This document shows, one piece after another, positions 42,564-51,881 of a stretch of DNA of 59,554 nucleotides. Numbering within the stretch: position 1 is the stretch's first letter; each line of letters starts with the position of its first letter. The notes under the pieces were generated by a model, which worked only from the letters and a program-made list of their open reading frames with translations, had not been told where the DNA came from and searched no databases. Source of the DNA: Dehalococcoidia bacterium (GTDB lineage: Bacteria > Chloroflexota > Dehalococcoidia > SZUA-161); NCBI GenBank assembly GCA_030619685.1, contig JAUXAX010000009.1:1-59554 (forward strand), read 5' to 3'. The position numbers and the translations under genes are program-made.

Positions 42564-43619
42564 TCAAACACGCAGGTGGCGCAACTCATCGGGCTTGCTG
42601 CTTCTCATCAATGCTTCTTCTGTAGTGACTGTACCTGACCTAACAAGGTCTTGTAAAGCCTGGTCCATGGTCTGCATGCCATGTTGCCTGCCAGTCTGCA
42701 AATAGGTGGGAATTTGGTCGGTTCTACCATCCCGAACGAGATTACGTATGGCGTCAGTGCCAAGCATGATCTCGAAGGCAGCTACCCTTCCCTTGCCCCC
42801 GGCTCTAGGCAAGAGAAGCTGCGAGAGTACACCTTCCAAAACCAGCGATAGCTGAAATCTGATTTGGTCCTGTTGGTGGGCGGGGAAAACGTCAACTATG
42901 CGATCGATGGTTTGGGGAGCGTTCACAGTGTGCACTGTGCTCAATACCAAGTGACCTGTCTCTGCAGCGGTGATCGCCGTAGCTATCGTGTCCAGATCCC
43001 GCATCTCCCCAACAAGGATCACGTCAGGGTCCTGCCGCAGAGTGTGTCGCAAGGCAATAGAAAAGGACCTGAAGTCATCCCCGAGGTCCCGCTGGGCAAT
43101 TATGCACTTGTCATTTTGATACACGAACTCAATCGGATCCTCGATGGTGATCACGTTTCGTGTATTGTTCTTATTCAGGTGGTTAATCATGGCAGCTAAA
43201 GTGGTGGACTTACCGCTTCCAGTGGGGCCAGTTACCAGTACCAGGCCTTTTGTCATGAGCGCTAGATCCTTACACACAGAGGGCAGTCCAAACGCCTCTA
43301 TGGACGGCAGTTTGAGCGATACCTGTCGGACGGCGATGCTGATCGTCCCTCGCTGAAAGAAGGCACTGACTCTGAAGCGAGCTAGCCCCGCGATACTGTA
43401 AGCCAGATCCAGCTCCAGCTCACTGTAGAACTTCTCCCTCTGGGTCTCGTTGGTTATATGTTCAAGTGCTTCTTTGGCATGTTGGGGCGTGACGCCAGGC
43501 ATGTCTTCTAAAGGCCTCAGGTCACCATCGATGCGAAGCACTGGTGGGCTCGGCACCCTCAGATGTAGGTCCGACGCTCCTCTCTCTACCATCCGGCACA
43601 ATAGCTCATCAATATCCAT
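42564..43619 (-). CDS. pilT: PilT-type twitching-motility ATPase
   Basis: About 351 residues from the ATG at 43,619 (GGGGGTG upstream); the family normally starts with this 'MDIDELL...ASDLHL' sequence. Walker A GPTGSGKST, Asp box/Walker B ILVGEMRDLDT, His box GHLVLSTVHT and the C-terminal GRQHGMQTMDQAL are all present. PilT is the hexameric motor that retracts type IV pili. It follows a diguanylate cyclase gene by 16 bases, so cyclic-di-GMP synthesis and pilus retraction are co-expressed. No pilin or PilB/C gene is in the window. Confidence 0.92.
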   Translation of the reverse strand: MDIDELLCRMVERGASDLHLRVPSPPVLRIDGDLRPLEDMPGVTPQHAKEALEHITNETQREKFYSELELDLAYSIAGLARFRVSAFFQRGTISIAVRQVSLKLPSIEAFGLPSVCKDLALMTKGLVLVTGPTGSGKSTTLAAMINHLNKNNTRNVITIEDPIEFVYQNDKCIIAQRDLGDDFRSFSIALRHTLRQDPDVILVGEMRDLDTIATAITAAETGHLVLSTVHTVNAPQTIDRIVDVFPAHQQDQIRFQLSLVLEGVLSQLLLPRAGGKGRVAAFEIMLGTDAIRNLVRDGRTDQIPTYLQTGRQHGMQTMDQALQDLVRSGTVTTEEALMRSSKPDELRHLRV

Positions 43620-43635
43620 ACCAAGCACCCCCTTT

Positions 43636-45147
43636 CTAGTATGAAAAGACGTAAAGCTGGTTTTTGCCACCTCTTTTGGCACTATACATAGCCTCATCCA
43701 CCCTTTGAAGAAGTTGGGTGACCTCAGAAGCATGAGCCGGATAAGAGGCTATGCCGATGCTTATGCTAATTCTCACTTCCTTGCCATCTATCTTTGTCCG
43801 ATACCTCTCCACCTGAGCTCTGATCCTCTCGCTAATCTTGCGCGCGCTCTTGCTGCCGGTCTCAGGCGTGAGTAACATGAACTCATCTCCTCCCCATCGA
43901 GCTGCAACATCCGAGGCGCGTGTGTTAACTTTGATGATGCTTCCAAGTCCCTTCAAAATACCATCTCCCTCGTGATGGCCAAAACGGTCGTTTATCGCCT
44001 TGAGCTCGTCCAAATCGATCATTATCAGCGATAGAGGGCGTTTACTTCTCTCGGCACGGCTAACCTCTCGCTCTATCTGCTCCATTAGATATCGACGGTT
44101 ATAAAGGCCAGTCAAACCATCGGTAAATGCGAGCTCCAGAGCTCGCTCATATAGCTGCGCGTTATCGATTGCCATACCTATTTGATTGGCTATGGTACCA
44201 AGCAACTTCACCTCTCGATCGGGAAATTTGCGAGGCCTGTAGCTGCCAACGTCCATTACTCCCAGAAGCTTCTCCTTCGCCATTATCGGTACAGCAGCAA
44301 GAGATCGAATGCCTTTTCTCTTTGCCCCTACACGCCTAAGTCTGCGATCAGCCGCGACATCCTCCACTATGAGTAGTTTCCTCGACAGGGCCGCTTGGCC
44401 TGTAAAGCCCTCACCAACCCTCAGACGCTCCACCCTTTTAGCAAATCCCGGAGACGCCCCCCTATAAGTCCTGAGAACCAGCTCATCGTTCCGCTCATCA
44501 AGCAAGAATATCCCGCCCGCCTCTATCTCCATTACCCCCAGCACCTTCTCCAGAACGCTATCCAACAACTCCGTTAGGTTCAGAGTTTGGCTCACTGTGG
44601 CCCCAATATTGAAGAGCGTCTCGATCTGCTTGGTATAGTCCAGGCCCTCCGTCTCAATCCTCTTCCTTTCGGTGATGTCCATGAGCGTTCCCAACACGGA
44701 CCGCTTTCCCTTATATTGGATGGAGGTGAGCCTATCCAAAACCCAGATAGTCTCCAAATCCTTCCTTATCAACCTGAACTCATAGGGCAAGCTACTCTGC
44801 CCCTTCAGAACCTCTATAGCTTTCGCTCTGACTGCCTCCCTATCTTCCGGGTAAGCGTAGTCGAGAGAATATGTACCTACAAGTTCATCGCTTTTATAGC
44901 CCGATATCTCTTCGAACAGGCGATTGACATATTTGAAGCGTCCATCCTGCAAGAGGTATATCCCCGTCGCAGCAGTCTCCAACATTCCTCTTGACAGTTC
45001 GTCGCTCCCCCGCACCGCCTCCTCCATCCACTTGCTCCCCGCCTCTGAATTATTCAGTCCTGCAACGGGCTGGTTCAGGGCTGCCACGTCCTCAACGAAC
45101 TGTTCCTTCGTCTTCTCCACGTACTTCTTATCTGTTTTACTGCCCAT
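43636..45147 (-). CDS. PAS-GAF-GGDEF diguanylate cyclase
   Basis: 503 residues, no membrane segment. PAS (~55-165, LLQDGRFKYVNRLFEEISGY), GAF (~185-330, SQTLNLTELLDSVLEKVLGV ... AAVPIMAKEKLLGVMDVG) and GGDEF (~340-503). The active site is intact (WGGDEFM) and an inhibitory RxxD site (RASD) lies exactly five residues before it, so the enzyme should make cyclic di-GMP and be limited by its product. It is the first gene of a two-gene unit with pilT, linking sensory input to pilus-based movement. No EAL or HD-GYP phosphodiesterase is nearby. Confidence 0.93.
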   Translation of the reverse strand: MGSKTDKKYVEKTKEQFVEDVAALNQPVAGLNNSEAGSKWMEEAVRGSDELSRGMLETAATGIYLLQDGRFKYVNRLFEEISGYKSDELVGTYSLDYAYPEDREAVRAKAIEVLKGQSSLPYEFRLIRKDLETIWVLDRLTSIQYKGKRSVLGTLMDITERKRIETEGLDYTKQIETLFNIGATVSQTLNLTELLDSVLEKVLGVMEIEAGGIFLLDERNDELVLRTYRGASPGFAKRVERLRVGEGFTGQAALSRKLLIVEDVAADRRLRRVGAKRKGIRSLAAVPIMAKEKLLGVMDVGSYRPRKFPDREVKLLGTIANQIGMAIDNAQLYERALELAFTDGLTGLYNRRYLMEQIEREVSRAERSKRPLSLIMIDLDELKAINDRFGHHEGDGILKGLGSIIKVNTRASDVAARWGGDEFMLLTPETGSKSARKISERIRAQVERYRTKIDGKEVRISISIGIASYPAHASEVTQLLQRVDEAMYSAKRGGKNQLYVFSY

Positions 45148-45310
45148 AACCCGACAACGTCAATCCCTAGTCAACGAAAATCATATCAAAAACACCAAGC
45201 CAACACAACGGCACAAAAGTACTGGTAGGGGCTTTACAAAGGTAATAGAGCGGACCGCAATCATAAGGTGAACGCTCGCTTCTTCGTGCCGAGTACCAGC
45301 CAGTCGGCAG

Positions 45311-46711
45311 TTACTCCAGAGGTGGCTTCCCCTGCGCCCAGGGACAGGCCTCCTCAAAGGCGGCTGCCGCTCTAAATACAGTGACCTCGTCATAAGGCCG
45401 GCCCACAATCTGGAGCCCCACGGGCAGGCCGTCTTGGGTCCACCCAGCAGGAACGGAAGCCGCCGGCTGACCCGTCAGGCTGAAAACGAGGGTGAAAGGG
45501 AGCCATTTCAAGAAATCGGCGGGGTTGGGAACGTCCAGCGGGGGGGGAGGGAGGGCAAGGGTGGGGGTTAGAAGCAGGTCGTAAATCTGGAAAAACTTGC
45601 CCATCTTGACTGCAAGCTCCTGCCTGGCGAACATAGCCTTGGCGTAGTCAGTGGCCTTTATTTCGGGTGCTACAAGCAGAATCGTAGCCGTGAGTGGGTC
45701 CAACTCGCTCGCTATCACATCCGGTTGCCCGAACGACGAAAGCACCGCAACGAGATCAACCGCGTAGAGCGTTGACTCATGGGACTCCGGGTTGTCAAAC
45801 CCGGGGTGTGCCTCCTCCACGTCTGCTCCCAGCCGGGAGAACTCCCCTGCAGCCCGCTCGCAGATCTCGCGAACCTCGGGGTCCACCTCGGCGTAGCCCA
45901 GGTCGGGACTCCATGCGATTTTCAGTCCCCTTATGCCGCCCTGCAGAGACTCAGCGAAGCTGACCCCAGGTGCCGGGATGGAGTAAACATCGCCCCAGTG
46001 GGGCCCAGCCATGACATCAAGCATCAGGGCTCCATCCCTGACCGTCCGGGCGATAGGCCCCTCGTGGACCAGTATCTCAGATCCATGGAGGATCGGGTAG
46101 CGGGGCACACGCCCTAATTGGGGCTTGATGCCGAAGACGCCGCAGCAACTGGAGGGAATGCGGATAGAGCCTCCGCCATCAGTTCCGGCAGCTAGAGGGC
46201 CCAACCCGGCAGCTACAGCAGCAGCGGCACCCCCGCTGGAGCCGCCTGGACTCCTTTCCAAGTCCCAGGGGTTGCGCGTGATGCCAAAGACCAGGTTGTC
46301 GGTCAGTATCTTAAGGCCGAATTCCGGCATATTGGTCTTGCCCAGCATGATCGCGCCTGCCTCTTTCAGCCGGGCAACGTGAACAGCATCCTCCTCGGGG
46401 ATGAAGTTCTCGAACAACTTGCTGCCCATGGTAGTGCGCACACCCTTGGTGAAGACCATGTCCTTGATAGATACCGGCACACCGTGAAGAGGCCCCAACT
46501 CCCCACCACCCATCAGAGCATCCTCAGCCTGCTTCGCTTCGGCCAGAGCCGAATCGGCTGTCAACGTTACGTAGGCATTGATCTTTGGATTGATAGCCTC
46601 TATGCGCTCGAGGAGACTTCTCACCACCTCCAGCGGCGAAAGCTTCTTCTCCCTGATCGCCCTGGCCAAGTCCGTAGCACTCATCCAGCAGAGCTCCTGG
46701 CTCTCCATCAT
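45311..46711 (-). CDS. Amidase (amidase-signature family)
   Basis: 466 residues. The catalytic triad is visible: Lys in VSIKDMVF, the cis-Ser in RSPGGSSGGAAAAVAAG and the nucleophilic Ser in DGGGSIRIPSSCCG. The family splits amide or carbamoyl bonds; the substrate (aryl or alkyl amide, 6-aminohexanoate-type, or other) cannot be told. There is no GatC or GatB partner nearby and the C-terminus differs from GatA, so tRNA amidation is unlikely. GAGGAGG precedes two adjacent ATGs; the second (46,708) has the better spacing. Confidence 0.9.
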   Translation of the reverse strand: MMESQELCWMSATDLARAIREKKLSPLEVVRSLLERIEAINPKINAYVTLTADSALAEAKQAEDALMGGGELGPLHGVPVSIKDMVFTKGVRTTMGSKLFENFIPEEDAVHVARLKEAGAIMLGKTNMPEFGLKILTDNLVFGITRNPWDLERSPGGSSGGAAAAVAAGLGPLAAGTDGGGSIRIPSSCCGVFGIKPQLGRVPRYPILHGSEILVHEGPIARTVRDGALMLDVMAGPHWGDVYSIPAPGVSFAESLQGGIRGLKIAWSPDLGYAEVDPEVREICERAAGEFSRLGADVEEAHPGFDNPESHESTLYAVDLVAVLSSFGQPDVIASELDPLTATILLVAPEIKATDYAKAMFARQELAVKMGKFFQIYDLLLTPTLALPPPPLDVPNPADFLKWLPFTLVFSLTGQPAASVPAGWTQDGLPVGLQIVGRPYDEVTVFRAAAAFEEACPWAQGKPPLE

Positions 46712-46872
46712 ATACCTCCTCGCTAGAAATGCTATTGGTCTCTTTTCATGGCAAAGGAAACGCTGGTTAGCTTATACGACTACTGCACGGCGCCATAGCA
46801 GGATACGAAGGCCGTGTCAAGTAGAGCCAATCCACCATGAAGCGCAGAAAAAAGATCTGTTAGCGTTAAGGG

Positions 46873-48012
46873 CTATGAGAGCATCTGCAAGAATATGCCG
46901 GCGGCAACCGAGGTGGCAATAACCCCAGCCATGTTGGGCCCCATAGCATGCATCAACAGGAAGTTCGCAGGATTGGCTTCCTGCCCCATTTTCTGTGCCA
47001 CTCTAGCGGCCATAGGAACGGCAGAAACCCCGGCAGCGCCAATCAGCGGGTTTATAGGCTCCTTGCGGAATAGGTTCACGAACTTAGCCATCAGTACGCC
47101 GCCCGCGGTAGACAAAGCGAAGGCCAGCGCCGCCAGCCCGATGATCGCCAGGGTTTGTGGCCTCAGGAAAACCTCGGCGGACATCAGTGCCCCCACACAT
47201 AGCCCGAGGAGAAAGGTGAGAACATCTATGAACACAGTGCTCGCCGATCGCGCTAATCTATGGGTAACATCGCTGACGTTGAGCAGGTTGCCAAACATGA
47301 GCATACCGATAAGGGGTGCCGACGCAGGGACAAGCACAGCAGCAATTACAAAGCTCAACACAGGGAAAGCAAGCGTTGCCCTCTTGGAGATCTCCCTACT
47401 TTCCGGCTTCATCAATATGGCCCGCTCCTTCTTGGTAGTAAGCAGCCGGACTATCGGAGGCTGGATGATAGGCACCAGTGCCATATAGGCATAGGCCGCC
47501 AGGGTGATAGGCCCAAGCAACTGAGGTGCCAGAATAGCGGTAATATACACGGTAGGAGGCCCATCAGAACCGCCGATTATGCCAATGCAGGCTGCCTCCT
47601 CTATGTTAAAATATCCTGTAGCTATGGTGATGAGGAAGACGACGAAAACACCTATTTGGGCAGCGGCGCCAAAGAGAAAGGAGATAGGTCTGGAAAGGAG
47701 CGGGCTGAAGTCAGCCATGGCCCCCACGCCCAAGAAGATGAGCAGAGGGATTATCCCATTCCTTATTCCGTAACTATATATCCATGCCAATATGCCCTCG
47801 GGCCTGCCCTCGAGGGCACCTTCCATCAGAGGGGGATACAGATTGACAAGGATAATGCCCATTCCGATGGGGAGAAGCAGCAGAGGCTCAAATCCCTTGG
47901 CAATGCCCAGATAAATCAGCATACCCCCGATGAGTACCATCACTACTATCCGGGGGTCAGCCCATAGGTCTTTGAAGCCAGCGGCAAGATCCGACAGATT
48001 ACCTAAGTCCAT
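46873..48012 (-). CDS. oadB: Sodium-pumping decarboxylase beta subunit
   Basis: 379 residues, about eleven membrane segments. The family core is seen: EEAACIGIIGGSDGPPTVYI with the Asp used in sodium transport, PLLIFLGVGAMADFSPLL and GAAGVSAVPMAARV. Beta subunits of oxaloacetate, methylmalonyl-CoA or glutaconyl-CoA decarboxylases export Na+ while the carboxyl group leaves biotin. A gamma-like subunit gene lies directly upstream (gap 18 bases). The alpha (carboxyltransferase/biotin) subunits are not in the window, so the substrate is unknown. Confidence 0.92.
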   Translation of the reverse strand: MDLGNLSDLAAGFKDLWADPRIVVMVLIGGMLIYLGIAKGFEPLLLLPIGMGIILVNLYPPLMEGALEGRPEGILAWIYSYGIRNGIIPLLIFLGVGAMADFSPLLSRPISFLFGAAAQIGVFVVFLITIATGYFNIEEAACIGIIGGSDGPPTVYITAILAPQLLGPITLAAYAYMALVPIIQPPIVRLLTTKKERAILMKPESREISKRATLAFPVLSFVIAAVLVPASAPLIGMLMFGNLLNVSDVTHRLARSASTVFIDVLTFLLGLCVGALMSAEVFLRPQTLAIIGLAALAFALSTAGGVLMAKFVNLFRKEPINPLIGAAGVSAVPMAARVAQKMGQEANPANFLLMHAMGPNMAGVIATSVAAGIFLQMLS

Positions 48013-48030
48013 AGCATGTTTCGAAACGTC

Positions 48031-48564
48031 CTATTGCCGTTTCGCGCCCAACCCCCCTCTCCCACCCCAACCCCGCCGATCCCAGTAGACTCCTTGTGCA
48101 AGGGGATATGCTGAACGCCAATTCCGGCCACGCCGGGTGTCTCTCATCTGAGTTCCAAGCCCTGGAGCAATTTGTTCAGTAACCGGTAATCCTTCACCAT
48201 CTACGCTCGCCCAGTAGCTCGCCCCGTTCACTACCACCGCAACCGGCGAGCGAGAGAGGTCTCCCACCTCCACTTGGCAATGCACGCCGCCAATGGCGAC
48301 CGGCCGCCCTCCCAGCCCCTTGCCTCGCTCCTTCATGTACGAGGCAAGCGCCAGTGCAATAGCAGCCACCTCGACCATGTCTTTTGGCCCCTCTCCCACC
48401 TCTGCCTCCGCACCCCCTGCAGCCACCGCCTCCTCCAGGGCCACTCCATCACCGCGAAAAACGCGCTCTATCCCCATCATTACGAACATGATTATGGAGA
48501 GACTGCCAAATATAGCCCCCGCACCAACACCACTGATAAGCAGCCCTTCTGTTAGGTCAGACAT
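48031..48564 (-). CDS. OadG-like gamma subunit
   Basis: About 177 residues from the ATG at 48,564. One N-terminal membrane segment (LISGVGAGAIFGSLSIIMFVMMGIERVF region) is followed by an acidic linker and a second, small domain (VEVAAIALALASYMKERG ... PVAVVVNGASYWASVDG). This fits PF04277-type gamma subunits, which assemble the alpha and beta subunits of the sodium pump. It is longer than the classic ~80-residue OadG. The C-terminus is Arg/Trp/Gly-rich and of unknown role. It is co-transcribed with the beta subunit. Confidence 0.75.
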   Translation of the reverse strand: MSDLTEGLLISGVGAGAIFGSLSIIMFVMMGIERVFRGDGVALEEAVAAGGAEAEVGEGPKDMVEVAAIALALASYMKERGKGLGGRPVAIGGVHCQVEVGDLSRSPVAVVVNGASYWASVDGEGLPVTEQIAPGLGTQMRDTRRGRNWRSAYPLAQGVYWDRRGWGGRGGLGAKRQ

Positions 48565-48697
48565 AAGCAAGCGCACCCAGCCAATGAAGTGCCAACCATA
48601 TAGGCTAAGAAGGTACCATAAACACGATAATCAGTCAACGCTGCCAAGGGAGAAGACATATAGGATGGGCAGCGCTGCCAAGCATTTGCCTGGGGTT

Positions 48698-49387
48698 CTA
48701 CACCTGTGGCGGCCCCTCGCTTAATAACCTGAGCTTGGTCTCATCAACAATGATCGTCTTGCCCCTGACGGAACGAATAATGCCTCTATCTTTCAGGCGG
48801 CTCATGACCCGGATCGCTGTCTCGGTGGTGGTCCCGGCCATGTCGGCGATCTCCTGGCGAGTGAAGGGGAGATCGGGGCCAAGCTTTGAAGAGAGCATAA
48901 GCAGTATGCTGGCAACTCGCTGCTCAACCCTCTCTGCCGCGATGTCCCTAAGACGACTCTGAGCATCCCTGAGTCTCCCTCCCAGGACATAGATAATCCT
49001 CAGGGCTACCTCAGGGCGATCGGCGAGAAAAGCCAGGAAGTCCTCTCTCTTGATCTCCAATACTTTGGTCTCGCCCACAGCCTGGGCTGAAGCAGGATAG
49101 GGCTTGTTTTCGAAAACGGCAACCTCGCCGAACATCTCGCCAGGACCGAAAAAGGCGATGATAAACTCCTTCCCCGATGAAGAATGTTTAAGAACCTTTA
49201 TCTTCCCTTCAGCTATGATGTAGAACCAGCGGGGAGTATCCCCATCCCAGAATACGAACTCGCCTGGATTGAAGCTACGCTCGATAGCGATCTGCGACAG
49301 CTCAGCGAGCTCATCCTCGCTCAAGCTGGAGAAGATCAGGGACCTTCTTAGAACCTCAACTCCCGTAACATGCTGCAAAGTTATCAC
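48698..49387 (-). CDS. Crp/Fnr-family transcription regulator
   Basis: About 229 residues from the GTG at 49,387; the frame is open to 49,450, but a TATAAT at ~49,432 on the minus strand suggests the message starts inside that extension. The N-terminal cyclic-nucleotide-binding-like beta roll (FVFWDGDTPRWFYIIAEGKI ... FGPGEMFGEVAVFENKPYPA) keeps the GE...A pattern, while the Arg of true CRP is replaced. The C-terminal helix-turn-helix is FTRQEIADMAGTTTETAIRV. No Cys cluster for an iron-sulfur centre is seen, so it is not a classic FNR. It lies 120 bases before the decarboxylase-subunit genes on the same strand and may control them. Confidence 0.88.
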   Translation of the reverse strand: MITLQHVTGVEVLRRSLIFSSLSEDELAELSQIAIERSFNPGEFVFWDGDTPRWFYIIAEGKIKVLKHSSSGKEFIIAFFGPGEMFGEVAVFENKPYPASAQAVGETKVLEIKREDFLAFLADRPEVALRIIYVLGGRLRDAQSRLRDIAAERVEQRVASILLMLSSKLGPDLPFTRQEIADMAGTTTETAIRVMSRLKDRGIIRSVRGKTIIVDETKLRLLSEGPPQV

Positions 49388-49679
49388 CCTTCGTTTACCA
49401 GTCGCTTCCAGCAAGCCGTATGTGCAGATTATAGCACATAGGATCTCCAATCTTGCCCATCGAGGAGAAGGACTCTATCTTGAACATCTAGACATCCAGA
49501 CATCTGAGCATCCGGATGGCTCCAGAGTAGGGTGCAGGGGAGAATCATGTAAGGGCAAGCCGGCGGGTCGCCCCTGCCGTGCTTGCCCCCTTCCGCCCCG
49601 TGGTATATCATAGGCGCTGGTGCCATTTGTCATCCGATATCCGGGGAGCGATTCCAAACGGTGAGGTAAGAGGAAGCTG

Positions 49680-50303
49680 ATGGACTTGGGTGAACTGTTT
49701 CCCATTATCGTGGCGGTTGTGGCAGCGGTCGCGCTGCCTATGGCTTTGAGGAAGCGTAAGAAGGGTGGCCAGAAGAAGCTCGATGAGCTTCATCAGCACC
49801 TTCAAGGTATAGGAGTGAAGGCATCCCCGCTGGAGAAGGGAAGCGACCTGGAGCAAGGGATGCCAAAACCATCCTGGGGAGATAAGTCTGGGGGTGTTAT
49901 TGCAGTGGAGGATAGGAATATAGATTCCATACGTATTATGGGCGTGTCCAGCCAGTATGGGACCAATTACCACCTCGACTATCTGGTGAAGAGCCTCAGC
50001 CAGACCGGGAGACAAGACGCAAAGAAGACCAGGATGATCAAGAAGAAAAGCTCGCCTCTCTGGGGAAAGGCGGTAGACATTGAGTGGAGGGGGGATCCGT
50101 ACCTGGCTCAAAGACTCAACTTCGATTATCAACTGAAGCATAAGCTGTTGCAAGCTGATTCCAATGCCCTCAAGGGTAGCATCGCGATTCAACCTGAGCC
50201 CAAGTACGGGTATACCAGGATCAGGACCGATTACCAACTGCCTTCGCTGGACTTGTTTGAGGCGATAGATGCCATTGCTAAACACGTCAGATCATGGGCC
50301 TAG
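49680..50303 (+). CDS. Membrane-anchored hypothetical protein
   Basis: 207 residues with an N-terminal membrane helix (LFPIIVAVVAAVALPMAL) followed by a basic stop (RKRKKGGQKK). The soluble part (~65-205) is beta-rich (GVIAVEDRNIDSIRIMGVSS ... YTRIRTDYQLPSLDLFEAID) without a known motif. GAGGTAAGAGGAAG lies upstream. It overlaps the frame of the next gene slightly and is probably co-transcribed with the thioesterase. No function can be named. Confidence 0.75.
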   Translation: MDLGELFPIIVAVVAAVALPMALRKRKKGGQKKLDELHQHLQGIGVKASPLEKGSDLEQGMPKPSWGDKSGGVIAVEDRNIDSIRIMGVSSQYGTNYHLDYLVKSLSQTGRQDAKKTRMIKKKSSPLWGKAVDIEWRGDPYLAQRLNFDYQLKHKLLQADSNALKGSIAIQPEPKYGYTRIRTDYQLPSLDLFEAIDAIAKHVRSWA

Positions 50304-50332
50304 CGCCAGAAGTGGGAACAAGGAGAGCAAAG

Positions 50333-50770
50333 ATGCTAAGCTTTGAGAAGAAGCTTTCAGCGATAGATACCACTCAGGAGTTATTCCCCACGTGCTTTGG
50401 CTGCGGCGAGGACAACCCCGTAGGGCTCAAGCTCAAGTTCAGGCAGGAAGGCAACGAGGCTACAAGCGAGTTCACCATCAGCGAGTTCTACCAGGGCTGG
50501 TACGGGGTCGTACACGGCGGCATAATAAGCACCATCCTCGACGAGGCTATGGCGTACACATACTTCCCCAGGATAAAAGGTGTCACCGTCAAGGCGGAAG
50601 TCAGGTTCAGGCAGCCAGCCCCTGTAGGAGTGCCGATGGTGGTCACTGCCAGGCTGGTTAAGAAGACGAGAAAGCTTTTGACCACAACCGCTGAAATAAC
50701 CCTCAAGGATGGCACCGTGGTAGCTCAAGGCACCGCCCAGGCGTACGTTGTCAATTCCGGCGAGGGCTGA
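50333..50770 (+). CDS. PaaI-family hotdog thioesterase
   Basis: 145 residues from the ATG at 50,333 (AAGGAG 7 bases upstream). The single hotdog fold has the family sequence HGGIISTILDEAMAY with the catalytic Asp, a CFGCGEDNPVGL start and the long strand VTVKAEVRFRQPAPVG. Members hydrolyse aryl- or acyl-CoA thioesters as homotetramers. The N-terminal Cys pair (CFGCG) is typical of one PaaI subgroup. Its exact substrate is unknown. Confidence 0.9.
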   Translation: MLSFEKKLSAIDTTQELFPTCFGCGEDNPVGLKLKFRQEGNEATSEFTISEFYQGWYGVVHGGIISTILDEAMAYTYFPRIKGVTVKAEVRFRQPAPVGVPMVVTARLVKKTRKLLTTTAEITLKDGTVVAQGTAQAYVVNSGEG

Positions 50771-50807
50771 CCGTGCTACGCGAAATACCCCCGCCCTCCC
50801 TGCCTAG

Positions 50808-51728
50808 CTAGCGCATCCTCTTGACCCACCAGGCCAGCCAGATGAAGTGAATTACGGAGAACGCAAGCACCACCGCCGCAGGCATCGCAGCCCTGGCATC
50901 AAAGAAGATAAGGGCAACGGCCCCCGCCATACCATTATTCTTCCTGGAGCCCAACAGCATAAGGCTGATCCTGTCCGCCTTTTCCACGCCCAGAAGCCTT
51001 GAAATACGGTTGATCACCTCGGCAAGGACGAACGTGCTAGCAAAAGCGATGGCAGCTACGGGCAGTAGCGTGTTTGGTTCCTGCAGGAATGTATCCCTGT
51101 TCAAGCCAACAATCGTATAAATGACCAGAAAGAAGCCCCAGTTCACCACAGGCTCTCTCCATCTCTCCACAGCCGACATAATGCGCGTACGCCGTATTAT
51201 CTGCGAGATTACGAGCGGTGCTATTATCAGTTCGGCGAGTATTACGAGTAGTCTCACGGGCTCGATAAAGTTGGTCCCCAGGAACAATATGCAGATCGCA
51301 GGGGTAATAGCGAGCGCTGCAATGTATGCAGCCACGTTTCCCACCAGCGAGAACCTGGTATTACCACTTAAAAGGTAGGTCAGAGGGATCACAGCGACCG
51401 CAGGAGGCACCGCAGCCATAAGCACGAAGCCGGTACGCAGGTCGGGATCGCTAATGGTCAGCGATGAGAGCCCAATATAGGTGCCGCTGAGGACAACGTA
51501 GTTCAGTACTAAGGCAACCAGGACAGGAAACAGTATTCTCTTCAAATCCAGGAATATCTTGGCAGATATACCCCATATGGAAACGGTCATAATCAGGGCG
51601 AGCACAGGCACCAGCGCAGGCTCCGTATAAGACGCGCCCCTGCCAAATGCCAGGCCAACGGCCAAGGCAAGCATGAATACGAAACTGTTGTTTCTGAGAA
51701 GGCCTATGAGGCGAGTTCTAAATGACAT
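50808..51728 (-). CDS. SBF/bile-acid:sodium-symporter-family transporter
   Basis: About 306 residues from the ATG at 51,728 (frame open to 51,761); nine or ten membrane segments. Family features: VLMAAVPPAVAVIPLTYLLSG in the first half and a RISLMLLGSRKNNGMAGAVA crossover motif in the second. These proteins carry organic anions, bile-acid-like compounds or arsenite with sodium. It is divergent from the TetR-ABC-FtsX operon; the operator there could also control this gene. Confidence 0.82.
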   Translation of the reverse strand: MSFRTRLIGLLRNNSFVFMLALAVGLAFGRGASYTEPALVPVLALIMTVSIWGISAKIFLDLKRILFPVLVALVLNYVVLSGTYIGLSSLTISDPDLRTGFVLMAAVPPAVAVIPLTYLLSGNTRFSLVGNVAAYIAALAITPAICILFLGTNFIEPVRLLVILAELIIAPLVISQIIRRTRIMSAVERWREPVVNWGFFLVIYTIVGLNRDTFLQEPNTLLPVAAIAFASTFVLAEVINRISRLLGVEKADRISLMLLGSRKNNGMAGAVALIFFDARAAMPAAVVLAFSVIHFIWLAWWVKRMR

Positions 51729-51844
51729 AGAAAAACCGCTGTTACAGGTCAGGTATCGCAATTGTACTTCTATTCATAGAAGAACAAAAGGGGCAAGGGT
51801 GTTCAATTTGACAACCCGCTGTCCCACATGCTATACTGGTTTTG

Positions 51845-51864
51845 TTGACCAACCAGTCGGTCAA
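51845..51864. promoter_or_regulatory. TetR-type operator
   Basis: TTGACCAACCAGTCGGTCAA: 6-bp arms (TTGACC/GGTCAA) with an 8-base centre, 18 bases before the TetR start codon. It matches operators of the AcrR/FadR-like TetR branch. It lies between two divergent genes, so both may be controlled. Confidence 0.7.
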
Positions 51865-51881
51865 TAAGCAAACGAGCAAGA

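Noticed and set aside
45311..46711. Amidase as GatA of the tRNA amidotransferase
   Set aside because: No gatB or gatC nearby and the C-terminal part does not look like GatA.
47260..47967. 235-codon open frame on the plus strand
   Set aside because: It is antisense to the sodium-pump beta subunit; no binding site and no family-like sequence.
49608..50285. 225-codon open frame on the minus strand
   Set aside because: It is antisense to the membrane-anchored protein at 49,680, which has a better start, binding site and membrane segment.
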